From assembly GCF_021532315.1 (NCBI RefSeq), contig NZ_JAKGAO010000006.1, forward strand, positions 186,001 through 250,000: 64,000 bases of DNA, in the 5' to 3' direction. Position numbers and translations under genes: made by a program. Origin of the DNA: Paenibacillus tarimensis. GTDB lineage: Bacteria > Bacillota > Bacilli > Paenibacillales > Paenibacillaceae. Below are positions 7,171-15,650 of this stretch, piece after piece. The notes below the pieces were generated by a model that was given only the letters and a program-made list of their open reading frames with translations, had not been told where the DNA came from and searched no databases. Positions within the stretch are counted from its first letter, which is position 1, and each line of letters begins with the position of its first letter.

Positions 7171-7818
7171 TTATAGATAGGTTGAAATAACACGGGGTTT
7201 GCCGACGGTTCTAATGATTATTTCCGGAATGATGAGCAGCAGCACGATAGAGCCGTAAACGCCGATGGTATAGCTGCCCGAATAAGTAAGACCGAATCCG
7301 AGATGGAACAAGGAGGTCAGAAGGTGAATTGCCATGTTCGTAAAACAAAAGGCGTAGCTCCGAATCATCCAGTTCCGATGACGGATTACCTGTTTCTTTT
7401 TGATTTGGACAAACGCCATAAGGGTGATCATCGGCCAAATCAGATTGATCATATTGAATCCCATGCTGCTGATCTTGCCCCCGGTGGCATAAGGAGCCAT
7501 ATAACCGGAGGTTACAACCACGAGCAGAACGGACGCGATATAAATGTAGCCATTGATCCGGTGCAGTTTGCGGCTCTTTTGCATGAACCGGTTTGAAAAG
7601 TTGAGCAGCCCTGCAAGCATGGCGACGCAGGCAAAGGCGACGTGCACGTACATGACATTGAGCCAGACGGGCAGATTCAGTTCCCGGTTCAGCAAGGTTT
7701 TATGGCTTAAGAAGCTTTTTGCTTCGGGATCGAAAATGTAGTTTTTCGTTAGGGCGTACAAGATGAACAGGAAGCTGACACCGGCAAGCAGGTTATACCA
7801 TGTTACCTGTCTCTTCAT
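7171..7818 (-). CDS. DUF2306 family membrane protein
   Basis: This 215-residue integral membrane protein has about six hydrophobic segments and the histidine-containing motifs HRINGYIYI and HRNWMIRSYAF, which mark the DUF2306 (YesE/YozB-like) family of unknown function. Its ATG overlaps the stop of the upstream DJ-1-like gene by 4 nt, so the two are co-transcribed and probably translationally coupled. The conserved histidines in membrane-adjacent positions suggest metal or heme binding, but that is inference. Confidence 0.8.
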   Translation of the reverse strand: MKRQVTWYNLLAGVSFLFILYALTKNYIFDPEAKSFLSHKTLLNRELNLPVWLNVMYVHVAFACVAMLAGLLNFSNRFMQKSRKLHRINGYIYIASVLLVVVTSGYMAPYATGGKISSMGFNMINLIWPMITLMAFVQIKKKQVIRHRNWMIRSYAFCFTNMAIHLLTSLFHLGFGLTYSGSYTIGVYGSIVLLLIIPEIIIRTVGKPRVISTYL

Positions 7819-8840
7819 GGAATTCTTCTGCCCGTTAATTTGGATGCCGGAAGCATGCCGGCCTTCGCGACCCCGGTCAAATGATCACCCTCCACAGCCA
7901 CTTCAAATTTCAGATTTAAGCGCATCGGTTTTGAAATTTTCAGCAGCCAGGTTAGCTTCCCATCTACTAGAGCCGGGTTAAGAAAATCAACCGTTTCATC
8001 CCCTTGTACGGCCTTCCCGTGGACAACGCCATTGTATGTAGCAATGAATAGCCTAACCGGCAGCTTCCCGACCGGCGTAGCAATCGTCGTATCCCAATTT
8101 CCATCGAATGCAAAGACATGCTGCGACTTGCTAACCGGAGCGCCATCTTGATTCTCCGCAACTTTCTCCGTTTTCTGAGGCTCTCTGCCCGTCTTCGGTA
8201 TTGGCGCCATACCCGTCGCCTGCCAGACCGTTCCCCTCCGCTCGTATTCGAACAGCTGCTCGATCTCGTACGAGATGCGCGGTCCCAACTCGCGCTCTAC
8301 CAGATAGAGGGCCACATCGAGTCCCGACGTGACGCCACCGCCGGTAACCAGGTTGCCGTCATCGACGACACGCGCCGGGATGGGGACGGCCCCGGTTGCA
8401 CCCAGTAAATCCATACCCAGATGATTCGTTACAGCCGGTCTGCCTTCAAGCAGCCCGGCCATAGCCAGTATCAGGGACCCGCCGCATACCGTTGCGACGA
8501 TGACGTCTTTTTGTTCGAGCGCCTTGCCGAGCATGCCGGGCAACGCCGTATGGACGGTTCTTCCCAAAAGGGATGGAACCGAATCAGGGCCGTCTCCTTC
8601 GATGGGCCCTGACGCCCCGGGCACAATAATAAGGCCCGGACGCTCCGGATCCAGTCGACCGCCGGCCTCGATTTTTAATCCTTTCGTGCCGCTAGGCACG
8701 GGTCTGGGCCCCTCGGCGGTAACGAGCGCAACGCTTAACGCATTGTTCGTTATCATCTCAGCAGCACAAAATACCTCGTAGGGAGCAAGGGCATCGAGTA
8801 GATCGAAGCCGTCAAAAAGCACGATTTGTACCGATAACAT
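7815..8840 (-). CDS. DJ-1/PfpI (GlxA-like) family protein with C-terminal beta domain
   Basis: The 341-residue protein has two parts. Residues 1 to about 205 form a DJ-1/PfpI class I amidotransferase-like fold with the nucleophile elbow ATVCGGSL (Cys119), as in the GlxA-type regulators but without an AraC DNA-binding domain. Residues from about 240 to the end form a separate beta-rich domain, containing WDTTIATPVG and KLTWLLKISKPM, that I cannot name. ATG 8840 follows AAGGAGG with 8-nt spacing. It overlaps the DUF2306 gene and is divergent from the response regulator at 9029, which may control it. An enzymatic or stress role is not established. Confidence 0.75.
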   Translation of the reverse strand: MLSVQIVLFDGFDLLDALAPYEVFCAAEMITNNALSVALVTAEGPRPVPSGTKGLKIEAGGRLDPERPGLIIVPGASGPIEGDGPDSVPSLLGRTVHTALPGMLGKALEQKDVIVATVCGGSLILAMAGLLEGRPAVTNHLGMDLLGATGAVPIPARVVDDGNLVTGGGVTSGLDVALYLVERELGPRISYEIEQLFEYERRGTVWQATGMAPIPKTGREPQKTEKVAENQDGAPVSKSQHVFAFDGNWDTTIATPVGKLPVRLFIATYNGVVHGKAVQGDETVDFLNPALVDGKLTWLLKISKPMRLNLKFEVAVEGDHLTGVAKAGMLPASKLTGRRIP

Positions 8841-9028
8841 TCTTTCATCCTCCTTCAACTATTCAGTGGTGCAATGGATTGTGTTCACAACTGAAGCATA
8901 ACAAGCGATAATCTCGAAAGAAGGGGTGGAAAAATCACAAAACTATAAACAATTGATCACAAAACGGAAGGTTGCTCAAATCCTTACGGAATACGTGATA
9001 AGATAGCGGAAAGAGGTGGAATTTACGC

Positions 9029-9715
9029 ATGATCGATATCAATACGATTCTCGTCGTGGACGATGACCAAAGCATTGCCGAACTATTAAGAGATTTTTTG
9101 GAGAATGATAACTTTAGGGTCGTTATCGCAAACGATACAGCTGAGGCATGGAACCTGTTTCAACTGCATGCCGTGCATTGCATCATCCTAGATATCATGA
9201 TGCCGGGACAGAACGGTTTTGATTTCTGTCGGCAAGTACGGGCGGAGAGTGGCGTTCCAATCCTGTTCCTTAGCGCGCGCGGTGATGATGTGGACAAAAT
9301 CCGCGGACTAACGCTCGGGGGGGACGACTATATCGTAAAAACCTCATCGCCCGGCGAGATCATCGCCCGCGTGAAGGCGGTCCTTCGGCGTACAGGTCCG
9401 CAGCAAGACAGCCGTTCCCGTGTGCTCGATTATGGCCGTATCAAACTTGATGTAACCACGCGGGAAGTGTTCGTTGACGGTCAAGACATCTCTCTTACTC
9501 CGAAGGAATACGACCTGCTTCGGTTGTTTGCGGAACATCCGAGGCAGGTGTTCACCTATGATCAGCTGCTTGCGAAGTTCTGGGACGGTTTTGGCGACCG
9601 ACATACGATTCGTGTGCATCTAAGCCGACTTCGCGAGAAGATCGAGCTTGATCCGGAAGAGCCGAGATATTTGACCAACGTATGGGGCGTTGGCTATCGA
9701 TTCGAGGGGGCGTGA
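9029..9715 (+). CDS. OmpR-family response regulator
   Basis: The 228-residue protein has a receiver domain (1-120) with the acidic pocket DDD at 11-13, phospho-acceptor Asp55 in ILDIMMP, Ser82 and Lys104, followed by a winged-helix DNA-binding domain (about 130-226) of the OmpR/PhoB type. The residue after Lys104 is Thr105, where nearly all receivers have a cis-proline (KP); the stretch reads VKTSSPGE. Phosphorylation chemistry should survive, but output coupling may differ. It is cotranscribed with the histidine kinase 1 nt downstream. Confidence 0.92.
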   Translation: MIDINTILVVDDDQSIAELLRDFLENDNFRVVIANDTAEAWNLFQLHAVHCIILDIMMPGQNGFDFCRQVRAESGVPILFLSARGDDVDKIRGLTLGGDDYIVKTSSPGEIIARVKAVLRRTGPQQDSRSRVLDYGRIKLDVTTREVFVDGQDISLTPKEYDLLRLFAEHPRQVFTYDQLLAKFWDGFGDRHTIRVHLSRLREKIELDPEEPRYLTNVWGVGYRFEGA

Positions 9716-9716
9716 C

Positions 9717-10784
9717 ATGGGGAGACTTCGTATTCGAACGTCTTTATTGCTGAGCTTGGTACTGCTCCTGTTGTTGCCTTGGATTTTTTTTGTAACAGCA
9801 TTCCTGCTTGCGACGGGGTCAGTGGATTTTGACGGAGGGCAGCCCGGCTCATACGTAGTTTCGCATATCGCCGCCTCTGGGGGACTGATGCTCGCCTTTT
9901 TGATCATTGGGCTTCAAATCCGCCGCTATCTACTCGATCCTCTTGAAAAGCTTGGCGCCGCAGTCCGAAAAGTGGCCGGAGGGGATTGGGACATAGAGCT
10001 GCCGCAGTCCGCTGTCCGGGAAATTGCCGAGGTTCGGGACGGGTTCGAATTCATGGTGAATGAGCTCCAAAGCTCGAACTGGAAGCAAGCGGCGCTGGAG
10101 GAGCAACGGCGGTTCGTCATCGCGGCCGTCGCTCATGATCTGCGAACCCCCTTATTTGCGCTGCGGGGGTATTTGGACGGGCTTGAGCAAGGCATCGCGC
10201 GCACGCCGGAACAAGTTTCAAAATATGTGACCGTGTGCAAGGAGAAGTCCGCGCAGTTGGACCGACTGGTCGAGGATCTATTTACGTTTTCGAGGATGGA
10301 GTATCAGGAGGATGGTCTGAGCAAGTGTGAATGCAATTTCCATGAAATTGTAAAAAAATCGATTGAAAGCCTCCAGCCGCAAGCGAAGCAGAAACAGATT
10401 GCAATCCTTGCCGGATTCGAATTCGAGACGAGGGAATGCCTGATAAGAGCCGATGCGCATTTACTAGAGCGCGCGATAAGCAATGTCTTGGACAATGCCG
10501 TGCGGCACACGCCCGCTCATGGTCGAATTGTCTTCGAGTGCCGACGCGAGAAAGACCGTGTGACATTCATAATTCAAGATTCGGGGCTAGGCTTTACACC
10601 GGAGGAGCTTACCCGCATATTCGATCCTCTCTATCGGGGAGAGCAGTCGAGAAGCCGCGCGACGGGAGGCGCAGGGCTCGGCCTAACCATCTCGCAACGG
10701 ATTATCCATCAGCATGGAGGCGAGCTTGCAGCAAGCAATCATTCGGAAGGCGGCGCCGTTCTATCTGGCTGGATTCCGATATAG
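9717..10784 (+). CDS. Sensor histidine kinase
   Basis: The 355-residue kinase has two transmembrane helices (about 8-32 and 52-70) with a very short extracellular loop of roughly 20 residues. A HAMP linker, a HisKA dimerization domain with phospho-acceptor His140 in VAHDLRTPL, and an HATPase domain (N box NVLDNAVRHTP, G1 DSGLGF, G2 GGAGLGLTI) follow. The tiny outer loop suggests that it senses stress within the membrane, like the BceS/intramembrane-sensing kinases, though no ABC transporter is adjacent. ATG 9717 follows GAGGGGG and lies just after the regulator's stop. The probable partner is the response regulator at 9029. Confidence 0.92.
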   Translation: MGRLRIRTSLLLSLVLLLLLPWIFFVTAFLLATGSVDFDGGQPGSYVVSHIAASGGLMLAFLIIGLQIRRYLLDPLEKLGAAVRKVAGGDWDIELPQSAVREIAEVRDGFEFMVNELQSSNWKQAALEEQRRFVIAAVAHDLRTPLFALRGYLDGLEQGIARTPEQVSKYVTVCKEKSAQLDRLVEDLFTFSRMEYQEDGLSKCECNFHEIVKKSIESLQPQAKQKQIAILAGFEFETRECLIRADAHLLERAISNVLDNAVRHTPAHGRIVFECRREKDRVTFIIQDSGLGFTPEELTRIFDPLYRGEQSRSRATGGAGLGLTISQRIIHQHGGELAASNHSEGGAVLSGWIPI

Positions 10785-10915
10785 GCTTCGCAAAATAATA
10801 GTGCCCTATCGACAACTTGTACAATACCTGCCTAAACCGGGGGAGAAGCTCTAAAAAGTTCCCTGCTGGCGTATTAAGCTATTGGGCAGGATAGTTCAAC
10901 AGTCAACGAAAATAT

Positions 10916-10940
10916 AAGTCACTGCGTGATGCAGTGACTT
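10916..10940. terminator. Hairpin between convergent genes
   Basis: AAGTCACTGC (10916-10925) pairs with GCAGTGACTT (10931-10940) around a 5-nt loop. It separates the histidine kinase from the convergent secreted-protein gene and ends exactly at that gene's stop codon. On the minus strand it is followed by ATATTTTC, giving a modest terminator. Confidence 0.55.
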
Positions 10941-11701
10941 TAACGTTCTTGCGCTTTTTGTATTTGTTTAAGCCAGAAATCTGGTGGCTCGTAGTTAATA
11001 AGTGAATAATCTAGTTCATGTCCATCGGTTGTTGATAATTGAATAAGCAACAACTTTTTCAGGTCTATAGGTTTTAGATCAGCTGTTTTTATAGTAAGCA
11101 CTTGCACCCCATTTCGCATTGGAGTGCCCACTATAATGACCTGATTCGCCTTTGTATAAACACTGGTTACAGCCGTTTGAAAAACAACTATATACAAATC
11201 AAGGTCTGTTTTATTTTGAAACATGGGGAAGTCAATGCCCAAGTTTTGTTTGAAGTTTAACTCGCCTGAAATTCCAATGTCATAAGTGGTAAATAGTCGA
11301 TGGAGTGCGTAATGTATTCGCATAGGGACATAGCTCCATCTTCCTCCTGAATATGTGCTATGCCATTGCTCTTCATATACAGGTCTTTCATAGTTAGGGT
11401 CATTCTTAATAAAATTGAAGTCAATTATCGTTCCTTTATCCATTACGACAGGTATAGGTAAAGTGTCGGTAGGATAATATTTTTCAGCTTCCACTTCCTC
11501 AGGAGCTTTAACAATTGTAGTCGGTTTTGGTGGTTCAAGAGTTTTCAATCGGTTCTCCAACTCTTTGACCTGCTTATTTATTTCTTCGGAGTCGCTTGAA
11601 TTAGAATGCGGTAATTTTTGCGCATAAGAAGTTGTGAAGGGAATGGAGAACGCCATAAATATGAATACAGTAATAAGATAACCCTTGTGTACTTTTGACA
11701 T
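10940..11701 (-). CDS. Secreted protein of unknown function
   Basis: The 253-residue protein starts at ATG 11701 after CGAGGTG. An N-terminal signal peptide (hydrophobic VFIFMAFSIPFTTSYAQ) points to export. A short predicted coiled coil (SEEINKQVKELENRLKTL) and a proline-rich stretch follow, and then a roughly 150-residue globular part with many aromatic residues. I recognise no domain. Base composition is clearly more AT-rich than the neighbouring two-component genes, as in the two genes to its right, which suggests recent acquisition of this patch. Confidence 0.7.
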   Translation of the reverse strand: MSKVHKGYLITVFIFMAFSIPFTTSYAQKLPHSNSSDSEEINKQVKELENRLKTLEPPKPTTIVKAPEEVEAEKYYPTDTLPIPVVMDKGTIIDFNFIKNDPNYERPVYEEQWHSTYSGGRWSYVPMRIHYALHRLFTTYDIGISGELNFKQNLGIDFPMFQNKTDLDLYIVVFQTAVTSVYTKANQVIIVGTPMRNGVQVLTIKTADLKPIDLKKLLLIQLSTTDGHELDYSLINYEPPDFWLKQIQKAQER

Positions 11702-11870
11702 CTTCAACACCTCGTGGTTATGTTGTGCTTAAAAAGTGAACTTATGCAAAGGATTTCCTTGTACCAGGGCAAGATATTCAAAAAAATGTTTGAGGTATTG
11801 TCATGCTCAAATTTGGTTTTATAGATTAAGATAACGGGGACGCTAGTTCAACACGTCCCTGCTGATTATT

Positions 11871-11923
11871 AAAACCTCTCCTTAGAAGTAAACTAGATTT
11901 AATAGCTTCTAAAGGGAGGTTTT
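11871..11923 (+). promoter_or_regulatory. Long hairpin covering the Shine-Dalgarno of the recombinase gene
   Basis: The arms 11871-11888 and 11906-11923 pair over 18 bp with one mismatch and one G-T pair. The 3' arm contains AAAGGGAGG, the ribosome binding site for the ATG at 11927, and the 5' arm contains its complement AACCTCTCCTT. In the folded transcript the site would be hidden. The stem ends in four Ts, so partial termination is also possible. A second small hairpin, GGGACG/CGTCCC, lies just upstream at 11837-11859. Confidence 0.6.
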
Positions 11924-11926
11924 GTT

Positions 11927-12769
11927 ATGCAATTAAGTGAGCTGTGGGGGTTGTATGAAGCTGACAAGCGCATTCAAGGATTCAATACGAGAACTTTAAA
12001 AGCGTACGCCCTTCAGCAAAAAATGTTGATGCAAGAGCTTGGTAATCTTGATATCACGGAGGTAACGTTGACTATGCTGAAGGAGTACTTGGCAAAACAA
12101 GCTAATCGTTTGAAGCCAAGTAGCCTGGGTCATCGAATTCGGTTTGTTCGTTCTCTTTTCCGTTACGCTTATGAAGAGACGTATCTGACTTCAAATCCTT
12201 CTCTAAAATTAAGAGAACCGAAATTAGATAAGCGCATTCCAAAGTTTTTGATTGAGGAAGACGTCATCCACTTAAAGATCTCTTGTCAGTCACTCAGGGA
12301 AAGAGCGCTGCTGGAGTTTCTCTACAGTACCGGCTGCCGGGTTGGAGAGGTGGAGAAGATCAATATCGAGGATCTGAACTGGGAGAACTGCTCAGCAATC
12401 GTTAATGGCAAGGGATCGAAGCAAAGAGAAGTTTACTTTACGACAGAGTGCAAAGTGTGGTTAAAAAAGTACTTGGCCAGCCGTGAGGACTCCTGTAAAG
12501 CCTTGTTTGTTACCGATACGCATCCAACAAAACGAATGGCCATAGCTACGATTAGATGGGCCTCAAAACGGCTTGCAGACGGGGGAGAAATTGAAGCGAA
12601 CGTATACCCGCATCGCTTTCGACATACTTATGCATGCCAGCTCCTTGATAACGGTGTCCCCTTAGATTTTATCCAAGGTATGCTCGGTCATGAGAAAGCA
12701 TCGACAACTCAAATTTACGCACAGCTCCGCGGCGAACGTCGAAGAGAGCTTTATCGACGATTCTTTTAA
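11927..12769 (+). CDS. Tyrosine recombinase (XerC/XerD-like integrase)
   Basis: The 280-residue protein has an N-terminal SAM-like core-binding domain (1-95) and a C-terminal catalytic domain. All catalytic residues are visible: Arg138 (GCRVGE), Lys162/165 (GKGSKQR), His229 and Arg232 (PHRFRHTYA), His255 (LGHEKAST) and Tyr264 (TQIYAQL). It should therefore be active. It is not the chromosomal XerC or XerD by context: it stands alone in an AT-rich patch with no phage structural genes and no clear att repeats. The ATG follows AAAGGGAGG, buried in a strong hairpin. It may be a remnant or a solitary integrase of a small mobile element. Confidence 0.88.
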   Translation: MQLSELWGLYEADKRIQGFNTRTLKAYALQQKMLMQELGNLDITEVTLTMLKEYLAKQANRLKPSSLGHRIRFVRSLFRYAYEETYLTSNPSLKLREPKLDKRIPKFLIEEDVIHLKISCQSLRERALLEFLYSTGCRVGEVEKINIEDLNWENCSAIVNGKGSKQREVYFTTECKVWLKKYLASREDSCKALFVTDTHPTKRMAIATIRWASKRLADGGEIEANVYPHRFRHTYACQLLDNGVPLDFIQGMLGHEKASTTQIYAQLRGERRRELYRRFF

Positions 12770-12916
12770 GTAACAATGGCGGCGGATCCTGTTTGCCCGC
12801 TGCTGTTCAACTAAAGGGCAGGATTGTCGAAATAAATTTCTTTATATAGAGATGGAATTCCTATATAATTACATTTTTATCAAGGTACCTACATTTAGTG
12901 GAGAGGTCGTGTCAAT

Positions 12917-13573
12917 GTGTTCACTGTCGGGTTGATTGGTGATTATGATGAGGGGGTCGTTGCACATATCGCAATACCTCAAGCAATTCAATTAGCAGCA
13001 GACGATATTGGTACCGAGATTAATTACGAATGGGTTCCAACGTCTTCATTGGAGCACGATTTCGGACAAAAACTCTCCAAGTATCAAGCACTATGGGTAG
13101 TTCCTGCGAGCCCTTACCGTAGTATGCAGGGTGCATCGAATGGTATCCAATATGCTCGGGAACACCAGATTCCTTTCTTGGGAACATGCGGTGGCTTTCA
13201 ACACATGATAATTGAGTTTGCTAGGAATGTCTTGGGGCTTACTGAGGCCGATCATGCGGAGGAAAACCCTTCGGCTTCTTTGATATTAGTTGCTCCTCTT
13301 CTATGTTCGGTAAGTGAAAAAACTCATACTTTTCAGTTAACGTCCGGCTCTAAAGTAATAGATATTTATCGAGCAGATGAGATTATTGAACAGTATGGAA
13401 TTTGTAATTACGGATTGAACTCTGATTTCAGCCCAATGTTAGAAAGAGCAGGTTTACGAATTGCTGGGGTAGACCTTGAAGGGGAAGTTCGCATTATGGA
13501 ACTTGATGAACACCCGTTCTTTATCGGAACCTTATTTCAACCCGAGCGTTCGGCATTGAATTCCTTTGATTAA
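12917..13573 (+). CDS. Class I glutamine amidotransferase-like protein (CTP synthase glutaminase-like)
   Basis: The 218-residue protein resembles a free-standing glutaminase domain of CTP synthase. It starts VGLIGDYDE, has the nucleophile elbow GTCGGFQH with Cys at about residue 92, and ends with the FQPERSA segment seen around the catalytic Glu/His loop of CTP synthases, here without the usual His. It carries no synthetase domain. The start is GTG 12917, with GAGAGG upstream; no better ATG is in frame. Substrate and acceptor are unknown. Composition is AT-rich, like the neighbouring recombinase gene. Confidence 0.75.
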   Translation: MFTVGLIGDYDEGVVAHIAIPQAIQLAADDIGTEINYEWVPTSSLEHDFGQKLSKYQALWVVPASPYRSMQGASNGIQYAREHQIPFLGTCGGFQHMIIEFARNVLGLTEADHAEENPSASLILVAPLLCSVSEKTHTFQLTSGSKVIDIYRADEIIEQYGICNYGLNSDFSPMLERAGLRIAGVDLEGEVRIMELDEHPFFIGTLFQPERSALNSFD

Positions 13574-13905
13574 GGCTTTCGTGCGTATAGCTACCCAATC
13601 TTAAATTAACTGCGCTAACGAAGACGTTAGTGCTCGTTCGACGAAAAAAAATACAACCTAGAACCTAAATGAGACGGCTACCTGATTGGAGGCAGCCGTT
13701 CTTCGATGTTAGACAAGAAAAGGCGCCTATTGTTGAAGGAACGGGGCAGGATAACGCAGCAATGTGCAGCTATTTTCAATAAAGAATTATAGCAACCTAA
13801 CTTCAAGGAAAACCGTCTAAACATAAACTGGTACGTTGATCCCGGCAGGCAAAGGCAGCCATGTAGAGTTAGGGGTTGCGCTGGCTGCGGGAAATGGGGG
13901 ATTAA
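13574..13905. other. Intergenic region with hairpins, no gene seen
   Basis: This 332-bp stretch contains a hairpin at 13610-13632 (GCGCTAACG with CGTTAGTGC) and a second at 13673-13700 (GACGGCT with AGCCGTT), which may end transcription of the amidotransferase gene. It also has a copy of the short dispersed motif GGGCAGGAT (13744-13752), seen too at 10884-10892 and 12815-12823. I find no convincing reading frame. Confidence 0.5.
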
Positions 13906-14724
13906 ATGTTCAAAATTGGAGCCTTCGCCAAAATGAGCGGCGTGACGGTTAAGACGCTGCGTCATTATGATGAAATCGGCTTGCTAAAGCCTGCTCAAGT
14001 GGACGAAGAATCTGGATATCGGTACTATACAGCAGAACAGCTGCTGACTATTCGCCGCATCGCGGGGTTTAAAGAGCAGGGGTTGACACTGGAGATGATA
14101 CGCCCTCTGCTGAACGGACCGGTTTCACTGACGCAGGCAGAAAGTACATTGCTTGAGAAGCGGAAGGAGCTGGAGCAGAAGATTGATGAGGCTCGGCGGC
14201 AACTTGCAGATATCGATAAACGTCTTGGGCAGATCAGTAATCATAATGCAGGTGAGCGGGGGTTCTCCCTGCGAAGAGTGGAGCCTGTTCTAATAGCTTC
14301 TGTTCGAGAGGAATTGCCAAAAGGCCAGATTTGTCTGCTTCTTGACGAATTGAAGAAATATCTTACCTTGCGTGGCTTAGAGCCGTATCACGAGACAACG
14401 ATCATATGGCACAGGAAGGCAGATTGCAACGATGAGCCCTCTGACATTGAAGTCGCTTTTCCTATCCCGAAACCATTCCCTGAAAGCGGCAGGGTGAAGA
14501 TTAGACAGCTGTCAGGCATAGATTTAGCTGCTTCATATATTCATGAATGCAACCCTTACCAAGATGAATGTAAGGCGAGCGAGGTACTGCGGGGATGGAT
14601 CATGGGTCATGGCTATCGGGCACTCGATACAATTCCGGTTCGGGAGATTTATCTGACGTCTGATAAGGATATCTACGGGCAACTGCGAATGGCTGAGGTA
14701 ATCATACCGGTAGAACGAGTTTGA
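13906..14724 (+). CDS. MerR-family regulator with GyrI-like effector domain
   Basis: The 272-residue protein has a MerR winged helix (1-70; TVKTLRHYDEIGLLKPA, then GYRYYTAEQL), a long dimerization coiled coil (about 80-125) and a C-terminal GyrI-like effector-binding domain (about 130-272). This is the BmrR/BltR-type arrangement, which senses small hydrophobic or cationic drugs. The ATG follows GGGGGA. A canonical MerR-type promoter with a long spacer lies between this gene and the SDR gene, which is therefore its probable target. Confidence 0.88.
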   Translation: MFKIGAFAKMSGVTVKTLRHYDEIGLLKPAQVDEESGYRYYTAEQLLTIRRIAGFKEQGLTLEMIRPLLNGPVSLTQAESTLLEKRKELEQKIDEARRQLADIDKRLGQISNHNAGERGFSLRRVEPVLIASVREELPKGQICLLLDELKKYLTLRGLEPYHETTIIWHRKADCNDEPSDIEVAFPIPKPFPESGRVKIRQLSGIDLAASYIHECNPYQDECKASEVLRGWIMGHGYRALDTIPVREIYLTSDKDIYGQLRMAEVIIPVERV

Positions 14725-14745
14725 AAATACAGTTAGAACCACTTC

Positions 14746-14777
14746 TTGACTCTCCCCTTATGGGGAGGGTTTATGAT
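14746..14777 (+). promoter_or_regulatory. MerR-type promoter/operator of the SDR gene
   Basis: TTGACT (14746-14751) and TATGAT (14772-14777) are 20 nt apart, longer than the usual 17. The spacer holds the perfect palindrome CTCCCCTTATGGGGAG (14752-14767). This is the arrangement at which MerR regulators twist DNA to activate transcription. It lies 22 nt after the regulator gene and 32 nt before the SDR start. Confidence 0.8.
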
Positions 14778-14809
14778 GACATCAGCGAATAAATAAGGAG
14801 TGGATTATA

Positions 14810-15580
14810 ATGAATTCTAACCGATTGAAAGACCAAATTGCAGTTGTTACGGGAGCCAGCAGAGGGATTGGCAGGGGGATCGCTCTGCGCCTCGCCGCCG
14901 AAGGCGCGATCGTCGTCGTACATTACGGAACAAGGCAGGAAGCGGCGGAGGAGACGGTCTCTTTAATTGAAGCAGCAGGTGGCACAGCCTTCACCGTAGG
15001 GGCCGAGTTAGATTCCTTAGACAGCGTTCTTCGGCTCCTTCAGAACTTGGATGAGAAGCTAATCTGCAGGACAGGCAGTAATCGTTTTGATATCTTGGTT
15101 AATAATGCGGGCATTGGTACATCTCCATCGTTTGAAGAGACAACGGAAGATGACTTTGATCGGCTGTTCGCGGTTAACGTGAAGGCTCCTTTCTTCCTGG
15201 TTCAGCAATCCCTCGAACGTCTGCGGGATGGCGGACGTATTATCAATATCTCTTCCGGAGTAACTCGCATTGCCTATCCGCACATCATGGCTTATAACCT
15301 AACGAAAGGCGCCCTTAATACGTTTACTTTGCATCTAGCCAAGCTTCTGGGACCACGTGGTATTACCGTGAACGCAGTGATGCCCGGCATCATCGACACG
15401 GATGTCAACGCTGCGTGGCTGCACACGCCTGATGGCCGCAATTTTGCGGTAGAGATGTCTGCGCTTGGACGCATTGGTGAGCCTTCGGATGTCGCAGACA
15501 TTGTCGCCTTCACGGCATCGCATGAGGGTCGATGGGTAACGGGACAGATGCTTGACGCGACTGGCGGATCCCATTTATGA
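14810..15580 (+). CDS. Short-chain dehydrogenase/reductase
   Basis: The 256-residue oxidoreductase has the classical SDR motifs: the NAD(P)-binding TGASRGIG near residue 16, NNAG near residue 100, and the catalytic Ser with YNLTK (Tyr and Lys near residues 163-167). The C-terminus, with GQMLDATGGSHL, is that of SDRs of the 3-oxoacyl-ACP reductase type. ATG 14810 follows AAGGAG. It is driven by the MerR-type promoter upstream, so it may detoxify the compound that the regulator senses. Exact substrate unknown. Confidence 0.9.
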   Translation: MNSNRLKDQIAVVTGASRGIGRGIALRLAAEGAIVVVHYGTRQEAAEETVSLIEAAGGTAFTVGAELDSLDSVLRLLQNLDEKLICRTGSNRFDILVNNAGIGTSPSFEETTEDDFDRLFAVNVKAPFFLVQQSLERLRDGGRIINISSGVTRIAYPHIMAYNLTKGALNTFTLHLAKLLGPRGITVNAVMPGIIDTDVNAAWLHTPDGRNFAVEMSALGRIGEPSDVADIVAFTASHEGRWVTGQMLDATGGSHL

Positions 15581-15650
15581 GCTAGCGGAATAAGCTAGTG
15601 CCTATCACTCAGATAAGTTTATATTTCATAGGGAAAGAGGAGGTTTCCGG

